40,732 bases of DNA from Acidobacteriota bacterium (lineage in GTDB: Bacteria > Acidobacteriota > Vicinamibacteria > Vicinamibacterales > UBA2999): assembly GCA_020851565.1 (NCBI GenBank), contig JADZCN010000102.1, forward strand, positions 1-40,732, given 5' to 3'. The notes under the pieces were generated by a model. The model saw only the letters and a list, made by a program, of their open reading frames with translations. It did no database searches and was not told the DNA's origin. Numbering within the stretch: position 1 is the first letter of the stretch; every line of letters starts with the position of its first letter. Of the stretch, positions 22,333-29,964 are shown piece after piece. The translations under genes and the position numbers were made by a program.

Positions 22333-22764
22333 CTACCTCTTCACGCTCAGTGGCAGCCCCGCACCGCCCATCGCCAGCGCGAGCAGGCCGCCAAGCACTG
22401 GGAGGCCGTAGCCATTCGTCAGGTAGCTGTACTGGAACATCACGCCGCTGGCGAAATGAAAGTTGAGCACCATCAGCAGCGCCATGGCGGCCGCGGCGCG
22501 CGTGTAGCCACCCAGCAGGAACGCGGTGGCCACGGCGAACTCGCCGATCGGCACGAGGCGGGCGAAGGCTTCCACACCCGGGATGCAGACCGCCTCCAGG
22601 TAGGCGCGGCTCAGCGGGCCAACATTCCCGACCCACTCCGAAAAGCGCGAGCGCAAAACCGAGCTGCTGGCGAACCAGCCGACCTTCCCGAGAGCCTGGA
22701 AGAGGAAGAACACGCCCAGGCACAGGCGCAGCACCACAAGGCCCCAGGCCTGACGCTTGCCCAC
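22333..22764 (-). CDS. DoxX-family membrane protein
   Basis: 143 residues starting at GTG 22764, seven bases after the stop of the upstream gene. Four hydrophobic segments lie at about 9-28, 63-86, 88-106 and 116-136. The sequence RLCLGVFFLFQALGKVGW and the segment PIGEFAVATAFLLGGYTR are standard DoxX landmarks. DoxX-type proteins occur in redox contexts: thiosulfate:quinone oxidoreductase in archaea, and an oxidative-stress membrane complex in mycobacteria. The activity of most members is unknown. It is clearly in an operon with the 22772-23401 membrane protein and probably transcribed from upstream of it. Confidence 0.88.
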   Translation of the reverse strand: MGKRQAWGLVVLRLCLGVFFLFQALGKVGWFASSSVLRSRFSEWVGNVGPLSRAYLEAVCIPGVEAFARLVPIGEFAVATAFLLGGYTRAAAAMALLMVLNFHFASGVMFQYSYLTNGYGLPVLGGLLALAMGGAGLPLSVKR

Positions 22765-22771
22765 CTGCTAC

Positions 22772-23401
22772 TCACACTCCTGCGGTCCCATAATCGTCAT
22801 CGCGGGCGGCATTGTACTGCGGGCGACCGCGCGCGGGCATCCGGTCGAGGCGCGATCGGCGCGCGCGTGCCAGCGTGACGCCGCCGCCGATGGCCATGGC
22901 CCCCAGGACGACAGCCAGCGATTCGATGAGCGGGGGCTTCTGCACCATCAGGAACAGCATGGCCATATCGCTGGCCAGCATCACCGCTCCGGCCACTCTC
23001 CATCCGGGCGAACGCCGCAGCGCATCCACCAGTCCTTCAACCGGCGCATCGTCTGCGACGCCGGCCAGGGCCGAGCCCATCGCCATGCCAGCGGGCTTCA
23101 GCACCTGGCCCGCGAGCAGCGCGTTGGCCAGCCAGGCGGCCAGCGCGACGTAGAACCAGGGGTACGCCCACCAGCCGCGCGAACCCAGGTAGATGCCCGT
23201 GCCCAGCAGCACCAGCGCCGCAACGGGATTCGCCGAGGACGACCGGCGAACGAAGCCGAGCCAGGCGCGCAGCGCTCCGGCTGTGGATGCCTCCATGACG
23301 GCGCGACGAACGTGCAGCGAGAAGACGGAGCCGCCGACCAGGACCATGGCCGCGGCCAGGTGCAGCAGGATGGCAAGCGAGTAGGCGGAGAGATTCAGCA
23401 T
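22772..23401 (-). CDS. Multi-pass membrane protein (CopD/DUF2269-like by layout)
   Basis: 209 residues with hydrophobic segments at about 5-27, 58-75, 80-98, 137-153 and 160-178. His14 in the first helix (LAILLHLAAAMVLVGG) and a long helix-rich layout resemble CopD/DUF2269-type proteins, in which intramembrane His residues bind copper or heme, but the match is only by eye. The tail after residue 180 is basic and cytoplasmic. The ATG has GGAAGG five bases upstream. It is the first gene of a two-gene operon with DoxX, divergent from the AraC regulator, so regulation by that AraC protein is plausible. Confidence 0.75.
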   Translation of the reverse strand: MLNLSAYSLAILLHLAAAMVLVGGSVFSLHVRRAVMEASTAGALRAWLGFVRRSSSANPVAALVLLGTGIYLGSRGWWAYPWFYVALAAWLANALLAGQVLKPAGMAMGSALAGVADDAPVEGLVDALRRSPGWRVAGAVMLASDMAMLFLMVQKPPLIESLAVVLGAMAIGGGVTLARARRSRLDRMPARGRPQYNAARDDDYGTAGV

Positions 23402-23525
23402 GGATACCTTCCTTCATCAGGAAGATACGGACCGGCGACCAAACGCACCTTGACAACGGACGACAATGCATTGACCGATGGCGTCACCCTTGACGGCACG
23501 GAGCCTGGGAAGGTCTCCTAGAGGG

Positions 23526-24563
23526 GTGACTCGCGTCGTCGTGGGCGCCACCGGTGTCCGGGCCATCCTGGCCGCGTTCGAGGCCCTGGGGCTCGATGCC
23601 CGGGCCCTCCAGTCGGGAGCAGGCATCACCGACGCCCAGCTGGCAGACCCGGACGTCGTCCTCCCCGCCAGATCGCTGTACCGGATGTGGGAGGAGGCCG
23701 TGCGCGCGTGGGGCCGGCCGGGCCTGGGCCTGCGCACCGCCCAGCAGGTCCCCTTCGGCGCGTACGAGGTGCTGGACTACCTGGTCCTCAGCAGCGGCAC
23801 GGTGGGAGAAGGCCTCGCCCACTTCGCCGAGTACTTCGCCATCGCCACGCGCACCGCCCGCTACGAGATCCGCTCGCGGGACGAGGGCGTGGCCTTCGAG
23901 ATGCTGTGGCAAGTCCCGCCGGAGGGCGTGATGTTCCACCTTCGCGATTACAGCCTTGCCGCCATTGCCGGCCGCGTGGCGTTTGCCGGCGGCCCGAGGC
24001 CGGTGAGGGTGGAACTGGCGGGACCGCCGCTGGCCGACGCCGGCGAATACGCCAGGGGGTTCGGCACCGAGGTGACGCTGCGCGCACGGCACAACGCGCT
24101 GGTGTTCAATCGGGCAGGCTGGAATGCCCCGCTGCCCCGCCACGATGCGGACCTGAACCGCACGCTTCGCCGCCACGCCCGTATGCTGCTGGACCGCCAC
24201 CCCCCTCCCGAGGCCCAGGCGGCGACCGCACAGGTGCGGGCGGCCCTCCTCCAGGAGTCGAAGGTGGGTACCGTGACCATTGAGCAGGTGGCCCATCGCC
24301 TCGCGGCGAGCCCCCGTACCTTGCAGCGGCGGCTGCGCGAGGAAGGCACGACGTTCGACGAGGTGAGCCGGACGGTGCGCGAGGGCCTGGCACGCGAGTA
24401 CCTCGGCGACCGGGGCCTCTCCATCGGCGAGGTCGCCTACCTGCTGGGTTTCTCGGAGCCGAGCGCGTTCACGCGCGCCTTCAGGCGGTGGACGGGCCAG
24501 AGCCCACGGGCCTATCGGGAGGCCCGCGAGAGGTCAAGGTCCAGGCCGCCGGATGGAAGCTGA
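23526..24563 (+). CDS. AraC-family transcriptional regulator with arabinose-binding-like N-terminal domain
   Basis: 345 residues from GTG 23526 (GAGGG just upstream). An ATG at 23478 would add 16 residues without family character. The N-terminal 190 residues match the Arabinose_bd (OruR/ArgR-type) sensor domain: IRSRDEGVAFEML, HLRDYSLAAIAGRV, VTLRARHNALVFNRAGW. The C-terminal AraC/XylS pair of HTH motifs is at about 250-340 (VEQVAHRL-like first helix, then LSIGEVAYLLGFSEPSAFTR and FRRWTGQSPRAYRE). Members sense small metabolites and usually activate nearby genes. The divergent DoxX operon is the natural candidate target. The ligand is unknown. Confidence 0.92.
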   Translation: MTRVVVGATGVRAILAAFEALGLDARALQSGAGITDAQLADPDVVLPARSLYRMWEEAVRAWGRPGLGLRTAQQVPFGAYEVLDYLVLSSGTVGEGLAHFAEYFAIATRTARYEIRSRDEGVAFEMLWQVPPEGVMFHLRDYSLAAIAGRVAFAGGPRPVRVELAGPPLADAGEYARGFGTEVTLRARHNALVFNRAGWNAPLPRHDADLNRTLRRHARMLLDRHPPPEAQAATAQVRAALLQESKVGTVTIEQVAHRLAASPRTLQRRLREEGTTFDEVSRTVREGLAREYLGDRGLSIGEVAYLLGFSEPSAFTRAFRRWTGQSPRAYREARERSRSRPPDGS

Positions 24564-24570
24564 CGGAGCG

Positions 24571-24588
24571 CCGGGGCTTCAGCCCCGG
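24571..24588. terminator. Short perfect hairpin between convergent genes
   Basis: CCGGGGC-TTCA-GCCCCGG is a 7-bp GC stem with a four-base loop, eight bases beyond the AraC stop codon. There is no T tract, so it is a weak or Rho-assisted terminator, or a REP-like element; similar strings are widespread between genes in high-GC soil bacteria. Nothing else was seen between 24564 and 24627. Confidence 0.45.
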
Positions 24589-24627
24589 TGTCGTTCGTCG
24601 CGCGTCAGGACTTCCGCCCCGCCGTCC

Positions 24628-26097
24628 TCACCGCTGCTGCGGAGGCGCGCTGGTCGTCGGCCCCGCCTTCTGCTTCGTCAGGTCCTGGCTGTCCACCGAG
24701 TACTCCGTGAACGGCTGGTACATCTCGTCCCAGCTCTGCTCGGACCAGTACACTTCGAGGTGCGGCGCCGGGTTCCACTTGTTCTTCGGCGAGTTGTCGT
24801 AGAAGCCGATGCCGGTGATCTTGCTGCCCGCCGGGATCTTGAGCGGCTCGGCCAGCTCGTAATTGAACTGCCAGTTGAAATCGAACCTGGGCACGCTGAG
24901 GATGGTCTGGTCGCGGCCATCCGGATAGGTGACCACCCACTTCAGGCTCTTGCCGCGCAGGTGCATGTGCGGGGACATCGCGTAGAGGGTGATGTCCTCG
25001 GTGACGGGCGTGATGCCGGTGAGGCTCCAGTTCTCCGCGTAGGGCGGGATGTTGGGCGTCGTCCGGGAGCGCCGCGTGCTGCTGGGGTCCGCCTTGTACT
25101 CCACCTCTTCGCCCTCCGCCCGGTAGAGCGACAGCCCGCCCTTCGTCGTCGCCAGCGGATCGCCGGCCTGGCGGATGAGCACCTCGTGCGTCACCGGCAC
25201 CTTGTTGAACCAGATCCCGAGGCGCGAGCGGTCCTTCTCGACCTTGCCGGTCGGGTTGTAGTGCAGCTGCCAGTTGATGTACTTGCCGGCGGGGATGCGC
25301 TTGCCCACGTTCGGGCGATGCCGATCCAGGCCACGACCGGGCACCCACGACAGCAGCTTGCTGGATCCGGGAAGCCCGCTGTCGGTGCTGGGCAACCCGG
25401 CGGACCCGCGGTCACCGATGATCTTGCCGTCCGGGCCGACGATGCGGCCGTTCACGAGCGTCGTGCCCTCGGGGATGTCCACGAAGAAGATGCCGGCGTG
25501 GTGCACGACCTTCGCGTTGCCGGGCCGCAGCTCCACGACCTCGGCGAAGCGGTCCTCGTTCCACGGCACCTTCGAGTAGAACATCTGGACGCCGAGCTCG
25601 CCCTCGGCCGGGATCTCGAACTCCACGGGCATCTCGAGGATGGCGTCCGGTTCCGAGCCGTAGGTCCATCCGGTGGTGAAGGTGGGCACGGGCGGCAGGT
25701 CCGCCGGGTTGCCGCGCGGGGCGCCGGCGTCCACCCACGCCACGAGCGTCGCGATCTGCGCCTCCGACAGGCTCATGTCGTTGCGCATCGGCAGCGATTC
25801 CCTCGGGTCCGCGCCCCAGGGCGGCATCTCGCGTGAGATCACCTTGCTCTTGATGGCTCGCGCCCACGGCCGCACCTGCTCGTAGGTGAGGAGCGACATC
25901 GGCGCCACTTCGCCTTCACGGTGGCACGTAGCGCACTTGCTGAACATGATGGGCGCGACATCCTTGTTGAACGTCGGGCCGTGGGCCGCGGGCGCGCCTT
26001 GCGCGGGCCCCTGGGCTGATACCGGATCGGTCCCGAGCGACAGTGAAGCCACCGCCATGAACACTCCGCCAGCCAACAGGCGTGCTGCGCGCATCAT
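24628..26097 (-). CDS. Cytochrome c fused to a PHM-like copper monooxygenase domain
   Basis: 489 residues. Signal peptide to about residue 28; a class I cytochrome c domain with CATCH at 55-59 and MPPWGAD at 91-97; then a type II copper, ascorbate-dependent monooxygenase (PHM-like) double beta-sandwich. All six copper ligands known from peptidylglycine hydroxylase have counterparts: His199-His200 (VVHHAG) and His279 (WQLHYN) for CuH; His377 and His379 (SPHMHLRG) and Met459 (DEMYQP) for CuM. The reaction expected of the family is hydroxylation of a C-H bond using O2; the fused cytochrome could replace ascorbate as electron donor. The substrate is unknown. A PAL-like gene lies 2 kb away. ATG 26097 or 26094 both fit AGGGG upstream. 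Confidence 0.88.
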   Translation of the reverse strand: MMRAARLLAGGVFMAVASLSLGTDPVSAQGPAQGAPAAHGPTFNKDVAPIMFSKCATCHREGEVAPMSLLTYEQVRPWARAIKSKVISREMPPWGADPRESLPMRNDMSLSEAQIATLVAWVDAGAPRGNPADLPPVPTFTTGWTYGSEPDAILEMPVEFEIPAEGELGVQMFYSKVPWNEDRFAEVVELRPGNAKVVHHAGIFFVDIPEGTTLVNGRIVGPDGKIIGDRGSAGLPSTDSGLPGSSKLLSWVPGRGLDRHRPNVGKRIPAGKYINWQLHYNPTGKVEKDRSRLGIWFNKVPVTHEVLIRQAGDPLATTKGGLSLYRAEGEEVEYKADPSSTRRSRTTPNIPPYAENWSLTGITPVTEDITLYAMSPHMHLRGKSLKWVVTYPDGRDQTILSVPRFDFNWQFNYELAEPLKIPAGSKITGIGFYDNSPKNKWNPAPHLEVYWSEQSWDEMYQPFTEYSVDSQDLTKQKAGPTTSAPPQQR

Positions 26098-26167
26098 CGA
26101 ACCCCTGAAACAGCTGAGTTGCCGGGCCTCGGCCAGACCGAGGGAAAACGCACAATACTACTCCGGG

Positions 26168-26202
26168 CTTGGGGCTTGGGGTTTGGGGTTTGGGGCCTGG
26201 GG
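26168..26202 (+). repeat. 7-bp G-tract array, strong G-quadruplex motif
   Basis: Five units of (C/T)(C/T)TGGGG occupy exactly 35 bp, giving five GGGG runs with three-base loops. It lies between the divergent 24628-26097 and HupE-like genes, 15 bp upstream of the TATCAT box. Confidence 0.85.
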
Positions 26203-26217
26203 TTCTCGGAGGCCCGG

Positions 26218-26223
26218 TATCAT
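26218..26223 (+). promoter_or_regulatory. Predicted -10 box TATCAT for the HupE-like gene
   Basis: TATCAT matches five of six consensus bases and is seven bases upstream of the GTG start at 26231, with no Shine-Dalgarno between, so a leaderless mRNA is expected. The G-quadruplex array lies where upstream elements would be. Confidence 0.5.
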
Positions 26224-26230
26224 ACGCGGC

Positions 26231-27361
26231 GTGCCGCGCCGCCGGGTGATTTGCGTGCTGATCATCGTGTGCGGCTGCCTGGTCACTCCCGGCCGCCCGC
26301 AGGCGCACGACCTGGAACGCACACGCGTGACGCTGGTGTTCCAGGCGGATGGTTCGTTCTCGCTCGACATCGCCAACGATCCCGAGTGGCTGCTGCTCAG
26401 GCTCGAGCCGTTCCTCGAGGACTACCCGGACATCCCAGTGCGCCCGGCCGTCGAACGCCTCGCACCGCCGGATCGTGACGCACGCCTGGCCGCGCTCGCG
26501 CCGGTCATGCGGGACCGCATCGTGCTGTTCGTGGATGGACGTGAGATCCAGCCGCCCGCCGTCGCCTACGTGCCTCCAGCCGCACCGACAGAACCAGATG
26601 GCACGCCCGCGCCAGGGCGTTACCACATGCAGGGCGGCGTGCCGCCGGATGCCCGCCTGCTTCGCTGGTTCTATGGCATCGTCGCCGATCCCTACCCGTT
26701 GATCATCGTGCGCGCGGACGGCCAGACCTACACGGAATGGATAGGCGGAACGGTCTGGAGCCGGCCGATCGATCTCACAGGGCAGTTCATCCCGCCGACA
26801 CGCTGGGAAATCGTCACGCAGTACCTCGTCCTGGGCTTCACGCACATCCTCCCGAAAGGGCTGGACCACATCCTGTTCGTGCTCGGGCTGTTCCTGCTGA
26901 GCACGCGGCTGAAGCCGCTGCTGTGGCAGGTGACGGCGTTCACCGTGGCTCACTCCATCACGCTGGGCCTCTCCATCTACGGCGTCGTCAGCCTGCCGCC
27001 CAACATCGTGGAGCCGCTCATCGCGCTGTCGATTGCGTACGTGGCGGTGGAGAACCTCATCACGCGCGAACTGCACCCCTGGCGCGTGCTGGTGGTGTTC
27101 CTGTTCGGGCTGCTACACGGGCTGGGCTTCGCGGGCGTGCTGCGCGAGCTGGGGCTGCCTCGAAGCGAGTTCCTGACGGCCTTGCTGGCCTTCAACATCG
27201 GCGTGGAGTTCGGGCAGCTGGCGGTGATTACCGTCGCGGCGGCCGCGCTGTGGCCGTTCATGCGGCGTCCGTGGTATCGGCCGGGCGTGGTCGTGCCCGC
27301 ATCGATGGCGATCGCGCTGGCAGGCGCCTACTGGACGCTGACACGGCTGGTGGCGCGCTGA
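26231..27361 (+). CDS. HupE/UreJ-family membrane protein with a long periplasmic domain
   Basis: 376 residues starting at GTG 26231. Signal-like helix at about 5-20, then a soluble beta-rich domain to about residue 195. The C-terminal 180 residues are about six membrane helices with the HupE_UreJ_2 signature: LGFTHILPKGLDHILFVLG, VAHSITLGLS, LLHGLGFAGVLRELGLP and FNIGVEFGQLAV. His residues in these helices are thought to bind or pass metal; classic HupE/UreJ proteins act as nickel permeases. This subgroup is common outside hydrogenase clusters and its cargo is not settled; no hydrogenase or urease gene is here. Given the adjacent PHM-like copper protein, copper rather than nickel is worth considering, but that is inference. 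Confidence 0.85.
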   Translation: MPRRRVICVLIIVCGCLVTPGRPQAHDLERTRVTLVFQADGSFSLDIANDPEWLLLRLEPFLEDYPDIPVRPAVERLAPPDRDARLAALAPVMRDRIVLFVDGREIQPPAVAYVPPAAPTEPDGTPAPGRYHMQGGVPPDARLLRWFYGIVADPYPLIIVRADGQTYTEWIGGTVWSRPIDLTGQFIPPTRWEIVTQYLVLGFTHILPKGLDHILFVLGLFLLSTRLKPLLWQVTAFTVAHSITLGLSIYGVVSLPPNIVEPLIALSIAYVAVENLITRELHPWRVLVVFLFGLLHGLGFAGVLRELGLPRSEFLTALLAFNIGVEFGQLAVITVAAAALWPFMRRPWYRPGVVVPASMAIALAGAYWTLTRLVAR

Positions 27362-27411
27362 AAGGCCCCCCGTTGAGGGCTGGCTGGAACCATATGAATC
27401 GAGCACATCAT

Positions 27412-27449
27412 TATGCATCTCTTGACATTATTAATGCATACGATATGCT
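27412..27449 (+). promoter_or_regulatory. vapBC promoter with flanking inverted repeat (candidate operator)
   Basis: TTGACA at 27422-27427 and TATGCT at 27444-27449 are 16 bp apart. The predicted start falls at or one base before the ATG at 27457, so the antitoxin mRNA is leaderless. TATGCAT at 27412-27418 and ATGCATA at 27434-27440 form a perfect 7-bp inverted repeat centred on the -35, with arm centres 22 bp (two turns) apart. VapB-VapC complexes typically bind such palindromes to repress their own promoter. The stretch 27390-27460 is strikingly AT-rich for this genome. Confidence 0.65.
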
Positions 27450-27456
27450 CTTCTTC

Positions 27457-27660
27457 ATGCGTACCACCTTGGATTTGCCGGATGGCTTGATCGACGAGGC
27501 CCGCGACGTGATGGGGTTCACGTCGAAGACGGAAACGGTCGTGCACGCCTTGAAGGAAATGGTCAGACGCAAGCGCCTGGAGGAGTTGAAAGGCATGTTC
27601 GGCAAGGTGAACGTCGAGGTCGACATCGCCAGGTCCCGGCGCCGGCCCGTCGAGGCCTGA
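27457..27660 (+). CDS. vapB: VapB-type antitoxin
   Basis: 67 residues. MRTTLDLPDGLIDEARDVMG is a ribbon-helix-helix DNA-binding strand and helix of the VapB_2 (DUF2191) type, followed by TVVHALKEMVRRKRLEEL as the second helix. The C-terminal tail (GMFGKVNVEVDIARSRRRP) would bind the toxin. The ATG at 27457 is the predicted transcription start region; upstream in-frame codons are AT-rich promoter sequence. The toxin gene starts 11 bases after its stop codon. Antitoxin and toxin normally co-repress their promoter, and a matching palindrome is present. Confidence 0.9.
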   Translation: MRTTLDLPDGLIDEARDVMGFTSKTETVVHALKEMVRRKRLEELKGMFGKVNVEVDIARSRRRPVEA

Positions 27661-27671
27661 TCTGGCTGGCC

Positions 27672-28055
27672 GTGGTCATCGTCGACACATCGGTGTGGGT
27701 GGCGGTCCTCCGCTCGTCAACCGCGCCCGAGGCGGCACTGCTCGCCCAGTTGATTGACGCGGACGCGGTCGCCCTGCCACTGCCCGTCCGGGTGGAGTTG
27801 CTCTCGGGCACGCCGGCGCGGGACCGAAAGGCGCTGAGGACCCGGTTGTCAGCGCTCGCGGTGGCCGTCCCCACCGACGAGACGTGGGCCCTGGTCGAGC
27901 GCTGGGCCGAATCCGCTGCCGACAAGGGGCACCGTTTCGGCGTTGGGGATCTCCTGATCGCCGCCTTGGCTGCGGAACGGACCGCGCTCGTCTGGTCGCT
28001 CGACCGCGACTTCGAGCGCATGGAGACGCTCAAGCTGGTGCAGCTGTACGGCTGA
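27672..28055 (+). CDS. vapC: VapC-type PIN-domain ribonuclease toxin
   Basis: 127 residues starting at GTG 27672. The PIN acidic residues are all present: Asp5 (VDTS), Glu42 (RVELLSG), Asp93 (FGVGDLLIAA) and Asp111 or Asp113 (SLDRDFERM). These bind Mg2+ or Mn2+ for single-stranded RNA cleavage; known VapC toxins cut tRNA or 23S rRNA loops. The target here is unknown. It follows vapB by 11 bases and appears intact, so the module is probably functional. It ends 14 bp from the convergent PAL-like gene, with no terminator seen. Confidence 0.92.
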   Translation: MVIVDTSVWVAVLRSSTAPEAALLAQLIDADAVALPLPVRVELLSGTPARDRKALRTRLSALAVAVPTDETWALVERWAESAADKGHRFGVGDLLIAALAAERTALVWSLDRDFERMETLKLVQLYG

Positions 28056-28069
28056 CGCCGACGGCCATT

Positions 28070-29155
28070 TCAGCGAGACGAACTGGACGGAACGAACTTC
28101 TGCAGCCGCTGGCCGTACGTATCCGCCGCGTACACGGCGCCATGCGAGTCCACGACGATGCCGTGCACCCAGTCGAACTGGCCCGGCCCGAGTCCCTGCG
28201 AGCCCCAGGTAGCGACGAGCCTCCCGTCCGACAGCTGCATCTTGTGCACGCGCTCGCCCTCGTGGTCCGCGATGTACGCGAACCCGTCATCCCCCTTGCG
28301 CGAGATGCCGATGTCCCACGGGTACCACTTCTCGTTCTTGATCTCGCGGAGGTGGTTCAGGTCCTTGTCGTACACCTGCAGCCGCTTGTTCTCGCGATCG
28401 ATGATGTAGAGGTTCTCCTGCGCGTCCACGGCCAGCTTGTGCGGCAGCGTCCACTCGCCGACGCCCGTGCCCTTGTCCCCGGGGCCGCCAGAGCCCTTCC
28501 CCACCTGCTTGATGAACTTTCCATCCTTCGAGAACAGGATGACCCGGTTGTTGCCGTATCCGTCGGTCACGACGATGTTGCCGCTCTTCAGGACCGCAAT
28601 GCCCGAGGGCAGATCCAGGTGGTCGGGGCCGTTGCCCTTCTCCATCGTCGTGCCGATCTGCATGAGGAACCGATCCATCTTCGGACTGAGCTTCACGATG
28701 CGGTGCGCGTCGCGCTCGATGATGTAGACGTTGCCCTCCCAGTCCACGGCCCCGGAGTGCTGCCAGGACGGGTTGATGGCCTTGCCGTTGATGTCCTGGT
28801 CGGCGCCCGCCATCACCATCTGCCCGGCGGTGTTGAACACCATCACGGGTTTCGGCCCTCGGTTGAATACGTAGATGAGGTCGTCCTTGCTGATTGCCAG
28901 GCCCGAGATGCCCGGCTGGTTGGTGGGCCCGCCCGTACCGCTTTGCGCGGCGCGCTGCCCCCCCATGGCGCGGCGCGCGGCGGCCTGCGCCTCACGCTCC
29001 GCCGGAGGGGGTGGCGCGTCCTTCAACCCGAAGTACATGCCCGCGGGGAGCGTCGGCCAGTTCGGCACGAGGCGATACCCTCCATCCCCCTGGGCCAGAG
29101 GCGCGAGGGACAGGGCGGACACGAGGGCGCCCGTCAGCAGCGAGATTCGACGCAT
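28070..29155 (-). CDS. PAL-like NHL-repeat protein (peptidyl-hydroxyglycine lyase homologue)
   Basis: 361 residues with a signal peptide (about 1-22). The rest is a six-bladed NHL beta-propeller. Comparison with the lyase half of peptide-amidating monooxygenase shows the active-site residues in order: Arg99 in VFNRG, His133 in WQHSGAVD, Tyr200 in TDGYGNNR, His239 in LPHKLAVD, Arg254 in DRENKR and His331 in VHGIVVD. In PAL three His bind zinc, and the Tyr and two Arg act in catalysis, cleaving a C-N bond of hydroxyglycine. A flexible Ala/Gly-rich insert lies at about 50-80. Substrates of bacterial homologues are unknown. GGGAG lies eight bases before the ATG. It sits 49 bp below the unknown secreted gene on the same strand. 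Confidence 0.85.
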   Translation of the reverse strand: MRRISLLTGALVSALSLAPLAQGDGGYRLVPNWPTLPAGMYFGLKDAPPPPAEREAQAAARRAMGGQRAAQSGTGGPTNQPGISGLAISKDDLIYVFNRGPKPVMVFNTAGQMVMAGADQDINGKAINPSWQHSGAVDWEGNVYIIERDAHRIVKLSPKMDRFLMQIGTTMEKGNGPDHLDLPSGIAVLKSGNIVVTDGYGNNRVILFSKDGKFIKQVGKGSGGPGDKGTGVGEWTLPHKLAVDAQENLYIIDRENKRLQVYDKDLNHLREIKNEKWYPWDIGISRKGDDGFAYIADHEGERVHKMQLSDGRLVATWGSQGLGPGQFDWVHGIVVDSHGAVYAADTYGQRLQKFVPSSSSR

Positions 29156-29204
29156 GTGTGTGTCTCCCCGACGGGGCTGAGGCTCCGTCGCTCCGATCAG
29201 TCCG

Positions 29205-29804
29205 TTACTTGACCTGCTTGCGCCACCACGGGTTGCCGTAGTTGCTGAACTCGCCGCCGTTCTCCGATACGGTCATCGCCACGCGGTAATTGAACGGCGA
29301 CAGGAGGCGAACGTTCTCGCGCAGGCGCACGGTCCTGCCGCCCACGGTGAACGGCTCGCTTTCGTACAGGATGTAGTAGATGCCGCCGAGGTCGCCGGCC
29401 ACCGAGGCCTTCGACGTGTAGCTGAAGCCCCGGCTGTCGGTCACCTGCCGGGTCAGCAGCTTCTTCTCCTTCTGGTACTCGATCCGTTCCTTCACCGTGA
29501 ACGGGCCGTTCGGTCCCTCGGCTTTCGACTCCGCCTCGTAGACGGAGTTGCCGGCCGACCGGTAGACGGTTGTGCCGCTGACGGGGCCCGCGGGGCCGAG
29601 CGCGCTCTCGGGTACGGTCCACTCGAAATCCCACGCGCCCGTGAAGTAGCCCTCGAAGTCGAGCGGTGGGACCTCGTCGGTGGCCTGCGTGGGCCGGCCC
29701 AGGTTGGGCATCGCACCCTTCACCGGCGGCTGCGCGGGCGGCTGCTGCGCCGCGACGCCCGCGGCAAGGACGACGAGGAAGACACTGGTGACGGACAGCT
29801 TCAT
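29205..29804 (-). CDS. Unknown secreted beta-rich protein
   Basis: 199 residues with a signal peptide (1-19, ending GVAAQ). A Pro-rich linker runs to about residue 48, then a beta-rich domain with GYFTGAWDFEWTVPES, YRSAGNSVYEAESKAEGPNG and LSPFNYRVAMTVSENGGEFS. The opening is reminiscent of lipocalin-like or DUF1579-like domains that bind small hydrophobic molecules, but I cannot name a family. It ends with GNPWWRKQVK. Its ATG is eight bases after TACTAT (29818-29813, minus), so it likely has its own leaderless promoter and leads the transcript into the PAL-like gene. Confidence 0.72.
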   Translation of the reverse strand: MKLSVTSVFLVVLAAGVAAQQPPAQPPVKGAMPNLGRPTQATDEVPPLDFEGYFTGAWDFEWTVPESALGPAGPVSGTTVYRSAGNSVYEAESKAEGPNGPFTVKERIEYQKEKKLLTRQVTDSRGFSYTSKASVAGDLGGIYYILYESEPFTVGGRTVRLRENVRLLSPFNYRVAMTVSENGGEFSNYGNPWWRKQVK

Positions 29805-29812
29805 GGCGGTGA

Positions 29813-29818
29813 ATAGTA
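29813..29818 (-). promoter_or_regulatory. Predicted -10 box TACTAT
   Basis: Minus-strand TACTAT is eight bases upstream of the ATG at 29804, with no Shine-Dalgarno between. No good -35 is visible. Confidence 0.45.
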
Positions 29819-29852
29819 ACAGCGGTTGGGCGTTCCGGTTCGCGGCCCCGCC

Positions 29853-29964
29853 CAGAACCTCAGAACCCGAGAACCTCAGAACCCGAGAACCTCAGAACCC
29901 GAGAACCCCAGAACCCGAGAACCCGAGAACCTGAGAACCTGAGAACCTGAGAACCCCAGAACCC
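29853..29964. repeat. Tandem array of fourteen 8-bp units ((C/G)AGAACC(C/T))
   Basis: Fourteen units fill exactly 112 bp. They vary only at the first base (C or G) and the last base (C or T). The final base of the array is the first base of the complement of the dipeptidase stop codon (29964-29966), so the array starts exactly at that stop. It is the same family as 3618-3673 (opposite orientation) and 32517-32604. Confidence 0.92.
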
